Shown: positions 1 through 5,262 of the stretch, piece by piece
How the letters are laid out: the number at the start of each line of letters is the position of its first letter
Numbering within the stretch: the stretch's first letter is position 1
Assembly: GCA_003222555.1 (NCBI GenBank)
Contig: QHWL01000095.1
Location: 1 to 7,867 of the forward strand
Direction: 5' to 3'
DNA from: Acidobacteriota bacterium
GTDB taxonomy: Bacteria; Acidobacteriota; Vicinamibacteria; Vicinamibacterales; CAVVIG01
Length of the DNA: 7,867 bases
Position numbers and translations under genes: made by a program
The notes under the pieces: generated by a model
What the model was told of the DNA's origin: nothing
Database searches by the model: none
What the model saw: only the letters and a program-made list of their open reading frames with translations

Positions 1-936
1 ACCAAGATCCTCATCGAGGATGTTCTCGATGCCGAGGAAGACGTAGCGGAACCCCGCCTTCCGCATCAGCGGCCCGAGCCGGGCGCCGTGTTGCGCGATC
101 GGCGCCGTCATGCCCTGGACGATGTAGTCGGCGTCGTTGAATCCGGCGTCGATGATCGCCTGGCAGAGCGTCGCGAATCGCTCGATGTCGAGGGTGATGT
201 TGTCGTCGACCAGGAAGATCGCGTCCGCGCGATGAACGCGCGCGTCCGCGATGTCGGCCAGCACGCGCTCGATGGGGTAGCGATGAAAGTTTCTCCCCCG
301 CATCTCGATGATCGAGCAGAAGCTGCAGTCGTACGTGCACCCGCGAGAGGTTTCGACGACGTCGACGGTGCGGCCGAGGAGAGTATAGCCGGCGAGCACT
401 CGCGCATCGCGATTGGGCAGCCGCAGGGGATCGGACGCGAGTCGAAGGACCGGCCGTGCCGCATTACGCACGAAACCGTCGCGCGTCCGGCAGGAAAGGC
501 CGGCAATCGCGCGGCAATCGCCGGCGGTTTCGATGGCGCGCAGAAGCTCGCACAGCGTCTGTTCGCCTTCGCCGCGCACGATGAACTCGATGTCACTGCA
601 GGCCTCGTAGGCTTCGGGCGCGAGGGTCGGATCGTATCCGCCCACGACAATCCGCGCCGACGGACGCAAGGCGTGGATGAGGCGAGCGATCTTCAGCGCC
701 GTCGTGCGCTGAAACGTCATCACAGACAGGCCGACGAAGTCGGGCTCGATGTCGCGCACCAGCCGTTCGAGGGTGGCTCGAACCCTCGATTGCACGAGAA
801 TGAGGTCGGCGATGGCGACCCGGTGGTGCGGATCGATGTTGCCCGCCAATGAGGCCAGGGCGCCGTTCGGCATTCGGATCGCGACCGGCGGCATGTGTTC
901 GAAAGAATCGGGCATCGACAGCAGCAGGACGTTCAC
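1..936 (-). CDS. Cobalamin-binding-type radical SAM enzyme, 3' end outside the window
   Basis: The minus strand is open from a GTG start at 936 to the window edge, giving 312 residues without a stop. A GGAGG ribosome binding site lies 5 nt before the GTG (plus-strand 942-946), and an in-frame stop lies upstream at 1006-1008, so this start is well supported. Residues 1-140 look like the Rossmann-like cobalamin-binding domain found before many radical SAM domains, with GLSV at 69-72, VVGGYDP at 97-103 and the GEGE signature at 122-125. The expected cobalamin-ligand histidine motif (DxHxxG) is not visible. The radical SAM core begins near residue 190 with SRGCTYDCSFC. Cys200, Cys204 and Cys207 form the CxxxCxxC site for the 4Fe-4S cluster that cleaves S-adenosylmethionine. 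FLGIEN near the truncated end matches a conserved strand of the barrel. Relatives include methyltransferases and ring-forming enzymes; the substrate cannot be told from this part. Confidence 0.93.
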   Translation of the reverse strand, partial: MNVLLLSMPDSFEHMPPVAIRMPNGALASLAGNIDPHHRVAIADLILVQSRVRATLERLVRDIEPDFVGLSVMTFQRTTALKIARLIHALRPSARIVVGGYDPTLAPEAYEACSDIEFIVRGEGEQTLCELLRAIETAGDCRAIAGLSCRTRDGFVRNAARPVLRLASDPLRLPNRDARVLAGYTLLGRTVDVVETSRGCTYDCSFCSIIEMRGRNFHRYPIERVLADIADARVHRADAIFLVDDNITLDIERFATLCQAIIDAGFNDADYIVQGMTAPIAQHGARLGPLMRKAGFRYVFLGIENILDEDLG

Positions 937-1069
937 AGCGACCTCCGAGGGGTGTGGCCTCCCGGCCGGAAGGCAGGATATCTCATTGCCGCATCCCGCG
1001 CGCGATCACGATCTCGCCCGGGGACCGTCCGCTTTTTCGTCCCGTGCCATGCGCGTGCGACGGTCGTAT

Positions 1070-1092
1070 GTAGTGTCCGGCTTCAGCCGGAC
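1070..1092 (+). repeat. REP-like element: GTAG plus 7-bp hairpin
   Basis: GTAG (1070-1073) and one T precede a perfect hairpin: GTCCGGC (1075-1081), loop TTCA (1082-1085), GCCGGAC (1086-1092). The same plan, with a different stem sequence, recurs at 6087-6109. A 5' GTAG followed by a short palindrome is the hallmark of REP sequences mobilised by RAYT transposases in other bacteria. It lies between divergently transcribed genes, upstream of the msrB promoter candidate. Confidence 0.6.
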
Positions 1093-1103
1093 CGTGCTCT
1101 GTG

Positions 1104-1133
1104 GTGACGTCCGCGTGAATGCTACATTACAAT
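1104..1133 (+). promoter_or_regulatory. Candidate sigma70-type promoter of msrB, giving an almost leaderless mRNA
   Basis: GTGACG (1104-1109, four of six matches to TTGACA) and TACAAT (1128-1133, five of six matches to TATAAT) are separated by 18 nt. Transcription would start near 1139-1141, on the msrB ATG itself. There is no Shine-Dalgarno sequence before that ATG, which agrees with a leaderless message. The call rests on base matches only. Confidence 0.45.
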
Positions 1134-1138
1134 TTGGC

Positions 1139-1528
1139 ATGCCGAAAACAGAAGATGAGTGGAAAGAGACGTTGAACCCCGACCAGTTCTATGTGCTGCG
1201 AAAGCACGGCACCGAGCCGCCCGGATCGAGCGCGCTCAACGCCGAAAAGCGGCACGGCACGTTCAAGTGCGCGGGATGCGGGCAACCGCTCTTCTCGTCG
1301 GACTCGAAATTCGAGAGCGGCACCGGATGGCCGAGTTTTTCGGCGCCGCTCGGACACGCGGTCGAAACGTCGACCGATCGCAGCCTGTTTATGACGCGCA
1401 TCGAAGTGCACTGCGCCGGGTGCGGGGGTCACCTCGGCCACGAGTTTCCCGACGGCCCGCCGCCGACCGGCAAGCGGTACTGTATGAACGGCGTCGCGCT
1501 CAAGTTTGAGCCGGAAGATCAAGCCTAA
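1139..1528 (+). CDS. msrB: Peptide-methionine (R)-S-oxide reductase MsrB
   Basis: Reduces the R epimer of methionine sulfoxide in proteins, usually with thioredoxin as the electron donor. The 129-residue protein covers the whole SelR/MsrB domain. Two CxxC pairs, Cys44/Cys47 and Cys92/Cys95, are the structural zinc site. SGTGWPSF at 60-67 and HLGHEF at 98-103 are family motifs. RYCMNGVALKF (113-123) carries the catalytic Cys115. Position 62 in SGTGWPSF is Thr where many MsrBs have the resolving Cys, so the sulfenic acid on Cys115 is probably reduced directly or by another route. The ATG at 1139 fits the usual MsrB N-terminus (PKTEDEWKETL); an open frame upstream to 749 lacks MsrB similarity. 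No signal peptide is seen, so the protein is probably cytoplasmic. First gene of the msrB-msrA-msrA-alkB cluster. Confidence 0.97.
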   Translation: MPKTEDEWKETLNPDQFYVLRKHGTEPPGSSALNAEKRHGTFKCAGCGQPLFSSDSKFESGTGWPSFSAPLGHAVETSTDRSLFMTRIEVHCAGCGGHLGHEFPDGPPPTGKRYCMNGVALKFEPEDQA

Positions 1529-1619
1529 GAAGCGTAGGCGCGCAGCCGAGGGCGCGAAGGGAGTGGCGCCACCACCACGGGCTGAACCCGCGATGAATGC
1601 CTTCGCCGAATGAGCGGAG

Positions 1620-1634
1620 TACAATCAGGACATC
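1620..1634 (+). promoter_or_regulatory. TACAAT box and AGGA ribosome binding site before msrA
   Basis: TACAAT (1620-1625), identical to the -10 candidate of msrB, is followed by AGGA (1627-1630), 4 nt before the msrA ATG at 1635. No good -35 element is visible. The 106-nt gap after msrB leaves room for a second, internal promoter, but read-through from msrB is equally possible. Confidence 0.3.
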
Positions 1635-2281
1635 ATGTTCTTAAAACCGCCGACGATTCCCTCGAAAGCCCAAGCGCTGCCGGGGCGCCATACCCCGATG
1701 CCGGTGTCGGATGCGCACTTCGTCAACAGCCATCGCCTCCAGCCGCCGTTTCCCGAGGGACTCGAGCGAGCGATGTTCGCCATGGGATGCTTCTGGGGCG
1801 CCGAGCGGGTCTTCTGGCAGATTCCGGGTGTCCACTCGACGGCGGTCGGCTACGCGGCCGGCTCAACGCCCAACCCCACCTATCGCGAGGTGTGCTCCGG
1901 CATGACTGGTCACGCTGAAGCGTCCTGGTCGTGTTCGAGCCACGAACGGTGCGGTATGAGCAATTGCTGAAGGTGTTTTGGGAGAGCCACGATCCGACCC
2001 AAGGCATGCGACAAGGCCATGACACCGGCACCCAGTACCGTTCCGGCATCTACTGTTACGGCGACACTCAGCAGCATGCCGCGGAAGCCTCGCGCGACGC
2101 GTTTCAAAAGCAATTGTCGGCAGCCGGCTACGGCCTGATCACGACAGAAATTCTGCCGGCGCCGGAATTCTATTACGCCGAGGACTACCACCAGCAGTAC
2201 CTCGCGAAAAACCCGAATGGCTACTGTGGCCTTGGCGGAACCGGCGTAAGCTGCCCGGTGGGCGCAGACGTGCTTGCATGA
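1635..2281 (+). pseudogene. msrA: MsrA, peptide-methionine (S)-S-oxide reductase, with a one-base frameshift
   Basis: Reduces the S epimer of protein methionine sulfoxide. As remembered, it is close to E. coli MsrA (212 aa) along its full length, including the N-terminal PGRHTPMPV and the C-terminal DHQQYL-like region (here YHQQYL). Residues 1-95 are in one frame, with GCFWG at 51-55 (catalytic Cys52), [11 protein letters not shown], and TGHAE ending at Glu95. The frame then ends at a TGA at 1968-1970. The rest of the protein, beginning VLVVFEP and containing [18 protein letters not shown], continues in the -1 frame from 1922 to the TGA at 2279-2281. Two bases (1920-1921) stand where an Ala codon is expected, so one base is missing. 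Restoring it gives 215 residues with C-terminal Cys198 and Cys207, candidate recycling cysteines. Both halves are well conserved, so either a sequencing/assembly error or a very recent mutation is likely. The next msrA overlaps its stop by 4 nt. Confidence 0.93.
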
Positions 2282-2910
2282 AGAAGCGACCGGTCGCATG
2301 GATCGCTGCCGTGGCGGTGGTCGCCGCTGCGGCCGCCGGACTCCGGCTGTCGGCGATCGAGCAGGCCATGCCCGATCCCGCGCCCGGCCTGGCAAAGGCG
2401 ACGTTCGCGGGCGGGTGCTTCTGGAGCATGGAGCACGTGTTCGACGAGTTGCCGGGCGTCGTATCGGTCACCGTCGGCTACACTGGCGGCTCGGCGAGCA
2501 ATCCCAGCTACGAGCAGGTGGAGCTCGGCATCACGGGCCATGCCGAGTCGGTGCAGGTCGTCTACGATCCGAAAACGATCGCTTACACAACACTGCTCGA
2601 TGCGTACTGGCACAACATCGATCCCACCGACGGCGGCGGACAGTTCTGCGACCACGGCCCGCAGTATCGTCCCGTCATCTTCTATAGCGACGACCTCCAG
2701 AAGCAAATCGCCGGCGCGTCGAAGAAGGCGCTCGAAGACTCGCATCGGTTCAAGCGCATTCTGACGCAGATCGTGCCCGCGTCGACCTTCTGGCGGGCCG
2801 AGGCGTACCACCAGCATTACTACAAGACGAATGCGTTCCAGTACAGGATGTATCGCGTCGCGTGCGGCCGCGACCCGCGCCTGGCGGACCTCTGGGGCAA
2901 GCACCACTGA
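2278..2910 (+). CDS. msrA: Second MsrA, with N-terminal signal peptide or membrane anchor
   Basis: A methionine-S-sulfoxide reductase of 210 residues from a different MsrA subgroup than its neighbour. Residues 1-4 are MKKR and residues 7-24 are a strongly hydrophobic Ala/Val stretch, so the enzyme is probably exported or anchored facing the periplasm. The catalytic motif [11 protein letters not shown] has Cys47, and TGHAE has Glu90. [16 protein letters not shown] (Cys124) and a C-terminal [13 protein letters not shown] (Cys196) are typical of this subgroup; Cys124 or Cys196 are candidate recycling cysteines. The ATG at 2278 overlaps the stop of the upstream msrA (ATGA), indicating translational coupling. 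If the upstream copy is truly broken, ribosomes reaching 2278 would be fewer and this would be the only working MsrA here. The likely role is repair of oxidised envelope proteins. Confidence 0.95.
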   Translation: MKKRPVAWIAAVAVVAAAAAGLRLSAIEQAMPDPAPGLAKATFAGGCFWSMEHVFDELPGVVSVTVGYTGGSASNPSYEQVELGITGHAESVQVVYDPKTIAYTTLLDAYWHNIDPTDGGGQFCDHGPQYRPVIFYSDDLQKQIAGASKKALEDSHRFKRILTQIVPASTFWRAEAYHQHYYKTNAFQYRMYRVACGRDPRLADLWGKHH

Positions 2911-2911
2911 C

Positions 2912-3535
2912 GTGGAGATCGCGCCCGGTGCTCATCATTTTTCGGGCTTTCTCTCACTGGACCGGCAGGTCGCACTTGTCGGCGACTGCCGGGCGCTCGT
3001 CGACGGCGCGGTGCCTGCCTACGTGCCGGTGGTACGCGGCGGCGGCAAGATGCACGTTCGCATGCTGTGCCTCGGACGCCACTGGAACGGCAAAACGTAC
3101 CAGTACGAACCGACGCGCACTGACTTCGATGGACTGCCCGCGCCGCCACTGCCGGCCGAGTTCCGCGCGTTGGCTCGCGAGATCGCAGCGTCGGCGGGGA
3201 TGGTCCTCGATGCGGACCTCTGCATCCTAAATTATTACGACGCCGAAGGGCGGATGGGCGTTCACCAGGACAAGGATGAGAGCGAGCGTTCGCTCGCGGC
3301 GGGAGTGCCCGTGGTGTCGGTGTCGCTTGGCGACACGGCGCGGTTTCTGTTCGGCGGCGCCCGGCGGCGCGATCCGGTGCAGGCGCTTCGGCTCGAATCA
3401 GGCGACGCGTTCGTCTTCGGCGGACCCGCGCGGCTGCGGTATCACGGCGTCTCACGAATCGTTCCCGACACCGCTCCGCCCGCGCTTGGTCTCGCCGGAC
3501 GCTTCAACCTGACGTTTCGTCAGTACGATCTCTAG
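2912..3535 (+). CDS. alkB: AlkB-type DNA/RNA alkylation repair dioxygenase
   Basis: Fe(II)/2-oxoglutarate-dependent dioxygenase that oxidatively removes alkyl groups such as 1-methyladenine and 3-methylcytosine from nucleic acids. The 207-residue protein matches the full length of E. coli AlkB (216 aa). Iron ligands are His118 and Asp120 in VHQDKDE, and His178 in RLRYHG. The 2-oxoglutarate-binding arginines are Arg197 and Arg203 in the C-terminal RFNLTFRQ. NYYDAEGRMG (107-116) precedes the iron site, as in E. coli. The GTG at 2912, 1 nt after the msrA stop, is chosen because homology begins there; the frame is open back to an ATG at 2831, but that part lies inside msrA and has no AlkB similarity. 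The ribosome binding site is weak, so translation is probably coupled to msrA. Grouping with three Msr genes suggests a repair operon for oxidised or alkylated macromolecules. Confidence 0.95.
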   Translation: MEIAPGAHHFSGFLSLDRQVALVGDCRALVDGAVPAYVPVVRGGGKMHVRMLCLGRHWNGKTYQYEPTRTDFDGLPAPPLPAEFRALAREIAASAGMVLDADLCILNYYDAEGRMGVHQDKDESERSLAAGVPVVSVSLGDTARFLFGGARRRDPVQALRLESGDAFVFGGPARLRYHGVSRIVPDTAPPALGLAGRFNLTFRQYDL

Positions 3536-3554
3536 ACAGGGGCCGAGTCAGGAG

Positions 3555-3586
3555 CTGACAATCGCGACGAGAGCGCATCCTATAAG
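3555..3586 (+). promoter_or_regulatory. Weak promoter candidate upstream of the nuclease gene
   Basis: CTGACA (3555-3560) and TATAAG (3581-3586) each match the sigma70 consensus at five of six positions, but the 20-nt spacing is longer than usual. If used, the transcript would carry the hairpin at 3612-3683 in a leader of about 200 nt before the nuclease ATG. Confidence 0.25.
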
Positions 3587-3607
3587 TCTGGACGCTGTGA
3601 AGAAACG

Positions 3608-3699
3608 GTCAACCGCCGAGTCCGCCGAGATCGCGGAGAAGAAGACGCTAGGAACCCTCGGCGTGCTCTGCGTGCTCGGCGGTAAAACGGCACATTTTT
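3608..3699 (+). repeat. Hairpin repeat element, copy 1 (about 9-nt-periodic arms, AT-rich tail)
   Basis: Left arm 3612-3638 and right arm 3657-3683 are 27 nt each and complementary at 21 positions, with an 18-nt loop. Each arm is three CGCNGAG-like units spaced about 9 nt apart, and mismatches fall mainly in the spacers between units. A tail, AAACGGCACATTTTT (3685-3699), follows. The element at 7472-7553 shares the tail (13 of 15 identical), the right-arm start (CTCGGCG, then GCTCTG) and an AAGAA...AGGAA loop, so the two look like copies. It fills the gap between alkB and the nuclease gene. Confidence 0.7.
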
Positions 3700-3713
3700 C
3701 ATACGCCCTCTAG

Positions 3714-3727
3714 TCTTGTTCACAAGA
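3714..3727 (+). promoter_or_regulatory. Inverted repeat TCTTGT-TC-ACAAGA, possible operator
   Basis: Perfect 6-nt half-sites with a 2-nt spacer lie 65 nt before the nuclease start. The same half-sites abut with no spacer at 5149-5160. Binding by a dimeric regulator is possible but unproven; it could also be part of the neighbouring repeat. Confidence 0.25.
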
Positions 3728-3792
3728 TTCTGGCCGGGCGCTTGCAGTCGCGTATTCGCGATCCGCGCAATCCCGCGCAAAGGACATCGCGA

Positions 3793-4371
3793 ATGCAGTT
3801 TCTGCTCACCTTGCTCATCGGGGCTGTTGCAGCCGTTCAAACGTTCTCGTTAAGTTTACAAGTCAAACGATCCGATTCGGTCCTGGTGCGTGCCGTCATC
3901 GATGGTGACACGATTGACGTGACGGCGTTCGGCCGGGTGCGGCTGCTTGGGATCGATGCGCCGGAGATCGGTCGCGGGTTCGACACCACCGCGCCCTTCG
4001 GCCGCGAGGCGCGCGATCGGCTCGCGGCGCTCGTCCTGCATCGATGGATTCGTCTCGAGCAGGAAGGGGCGCTCCTCGATGTGTACAACCGGCATCTCGC
4101 TTACGTGATGCGCGAGGATGGCGTCTTCGTGAATGCCGCGCTGGTGCGCGACGGGCTTGCCCGCGTGTCCGCGCGGGTGCCTCTCTCGCGGCTCGCTGAG
4201 CTCCAAAAGGCGGAAGCCGAAGCCCAGACGTTCCGCCGTGGGATGTGGGGAGAAGCGCCTCGCATTCCGCCGACGAGCTATACTCGCCGATCGGGAAACC
4301 GTAAAACTTCGGCGGTCAAAGCGAAGACGCCGCGGCAGGAGCGGCGAAAGTCCCGCAAGCCGAAATCCTGA
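3793..4371 (+). CDS. Exported thermonuclease (Staphylococcus nuclease family)
   Basis: A Ca2+-dependent phosphodiesterase of the SNase fold that cuts DNA and RNA. The 192-residue protein opens with a hydrophobic segment (residues 3-22), a likely Sec signal or anchor, so it probably acts outside the cytoplasm. The SNase domain spans about 30-155. VIDGDTIDV carries Asp37 and Thr40; RLLGIDAPEI carries Arg50, Asp55 and Glu58; YNRHLAYV carries Arg100. These correspond to the metal-binding and catalytic residues of staphylococcal nuclease (Asp21, Asp40, Thr41, Arg35, Glu43, Arg87), so it should be active. Residues 165-192 form a Lys/Arg-rich tail of low complexity. The ATG at 3793 is preferred because AGGA lies 8 nt upstream and the hydrophobic segment starts there; a TTG at 3742 in the same frame would add a charged extension before the signal. 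A membrane-protein gene follows 2 nt after the stop. Confidence 0.92.
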   Translation: MQFLLTLLIGAVAAVQTFSLSLQVKRSDSVLVRAVIDGDTIDVTAFGRVRLLGIDAPEIGRGFDTTAPFGREARDRLAALVLHRWIRLEQEGALLDVYNRHLAYVMREDGVFVNAALVRDGLARVSARVPLSRLAELQKAEAEAQTFRRGMWGEAPRIPPTSYTRRSGNRKTSAVKAKTPRQERRKSRKPKS

Positions 4372-4373
4372 GG

Positions 4374-5096
4374 ATGCGACGTTTGGTGGCAGCGATTCCA
4401 GTCGAGTACGCCTCGCAACGCAAGATCCGGGAGCGGAACAAACTCCATTACCGATTCAACCACTGGCCGATCTGGGTCTTCGTCTTCTTCATTGCGCCAG
4501 GGCCGCTCACCTTCGATCTCTTCGAGCGCGGTTTCGATTCGCGCATGGCCGTCTGGCTCGGCGCGGTGCTGCTCGGGACGGGAATCGCGGGGCTGCGCGG
4601 CCGGCTGCCGGGTGTCGAGCCAAAGCCGTACATCATCCGGTTCACGGAAGATCGGCCCAACCCGCGATATCGCCGCGTCTGTTATACGTTCGCCTGGAGC
4701 GAGGTCATCACGTTCGCCGTGCTGAACGTCACGGGTCTCGTTGTGGCGATCGCAACGGGCCATTGGCATCTCAAAGAGATCTACCGCGCCGCGTACTTCC
4801 CCTTGGCCGGCTCGATTTGGCTGTTGGGCGCGTTCGGACGGCTGCCGCGCGTCAAGGCGTCGACCAAAGGCGAAGGGCACGAACGCCGCTATTTTTACGG
4901 GTCGGTCTGGGCGGTTTGCTGGGGGCAGCCGGCGCTGTGGCTGATGTGGAAGGTGTTGCCGCACACACGCACCGCGGATTTGTTCAAGCTCGTCGTGTTC
5001 CTCGGCATTCTCGCGTTTGTGGGCACTCTGGCGCGAAAGGGCCGGCTGCCTCGCACGCGGCCGATCGTCCCCGGGGAGCTGGCGGTTTCGGACTAG
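4374..5096 (+). CDS. Six-helix membrane protein of unknown function with three two-helix repeats
   Basis: I do not recognise the family. The 240-residue protein has about six hydrophobic segments: 31-47, 58-74, 108-128, 139-154, 175-195 and 203-220. They fall into three pairs, each followed by the same short motif: GRLPG (76-80), GRLPR (155-159) and GRLPR (223-227). Each pair is also preceded by a basic/aromatic stretch: HYRFNHW, RYRRVCYTF and ERRYFY. This suggests three tandem copies of a ~60-residue two-helix unit. Trp is unusually frequent. No enzyme motif or transporter signature is seen. The start is 2 nt after the nuclease stop; GAGG lies immediately before the ATG, too close for a normal ribosome binding site, so coupled translation is likely. 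Codon use resembles its neighbours. An inner-membrane partner of the exported nuclease is possible, but only position suggests it. Confidence 0.85.
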   Translation: MRRLVAAIPVEYASQRKIRERNKLHYRFNHWPIWVFVFFIAPGPLTFDLFERGFDSRMAVWLGAVLLGTGIAGLRGRLPGVEPKPYIIRFTEDRPNPRYRRVCYTFAWSEVITFAVLNVTGLVVAIATGHWHLKEIYRAAYFPLAGSIWLLGAFGRLPRVKASTKGEGHERRYFYGSVWAVCWGQPALWLMWKVLPHTRTADLFKLVVFLGILAFVGTLARKGRLPRTRPIVPGELAVSD

Positions 5097-5110
5097 ACGA
5101 CTCACTCTCT

Positions 5111-5200
5111 TCACGAAGGCACGAAGCGCCACGAAGAACACGAAGTGCTCTTGTACAAGACTATTCCTCATGATCTTCGTGGTTCTTCGTGTCTTCGTGA
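5111..5200 (+). repeat. CACGAAG-unit hairpin repeat element
   Basis: The left side has four CACGAAG units (5112-5145) separated by 1-3 nt. Its first 26 nt (5111-5136) are complementary to 5175-5200 at 23 of 26 positions; mismatches lie only between units. The loop holds the palindrome at 5149-5160. The plan (short unit repeated in one arm, inverse units in the other) matches the elements at 3608 and 7472, but the unit sequence differs. It lies between the membrane protein and the methyltransferase and codes for nothing recognisable. Confidence 0.75.
5149..5160 (+). repeat. Perfect 12-bp palindrome TCTTGTACAAGA in the hairpin loop
   Basis: The half-sites are identical to those at 3714-3727 but without a spacer. 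It would form a small secondary hairpin inside the loop of the CACGAAG element, or a site for a dimeric DNA-binding protein. Confidence 0.4.
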
Positions 5201-5225
5201 TAAGCCGTTGATGCCGACGTGAAGG

Positions 5226-5236
5226 ATCAAGGACCG
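5226..5236 (+). repeat. Short relative of the ACCAAGG heptamer array
   Basis: ATCAAGG (5226-5232) followed by ACCG mirrors the last unit of the array at 7610-7620 (ACCAAGG then ACCG). After both, a similar CT-rich stretch leads into TGAT. In both places it stands between a hairpin element and the next gene. Confidence 0.4.
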
Positions 5237-5262
5237 ACTCTGATAACTTGTGTGCCTCGCGC

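Noticed and set aside
88..852. A 254-residue plus-strand open frame opposite the radical SAM gene
   Set aside because: It is rich in Arg, Asp and Val with no recognisable motif, and is exactly antisense to a frame with CxxxCxxC and a proper ribosome binding site. High GC keeps antisense frames open.
1534..1556. A third GTAG-hairpin after msrB (GTAG at 1534, stem CGCGC/GCGCG)
   Set aside because: The stem is only 5 bp with an 8-nt loop, unlike the exact 7-4-7 geometry of the other two. Probably chance in GC-rich DNA.
1914..1930. Programmed ribosomal frameshifting in msrA
   Set aside because: No slippery heptamer, stimulatory hairpin or internal Shine-Dalgarno suited to a -1 shift is visible at the junction, and MsrA is not known to need one.
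2831..2911. An earlier ATG start for alkB at 2831
   Set aside because: The added residues are an out-of-frame reading of the msrA C-terminus; AlkB similarity begins after the GTG at 2912.
3685..3699. T-tract after the hairpin as a Rho-independent terminator
   Set aside because: The five Ts begin 12 nt after the stem, too far for a standard intrinsic terminator. The same holds for the copy ending at 7553.
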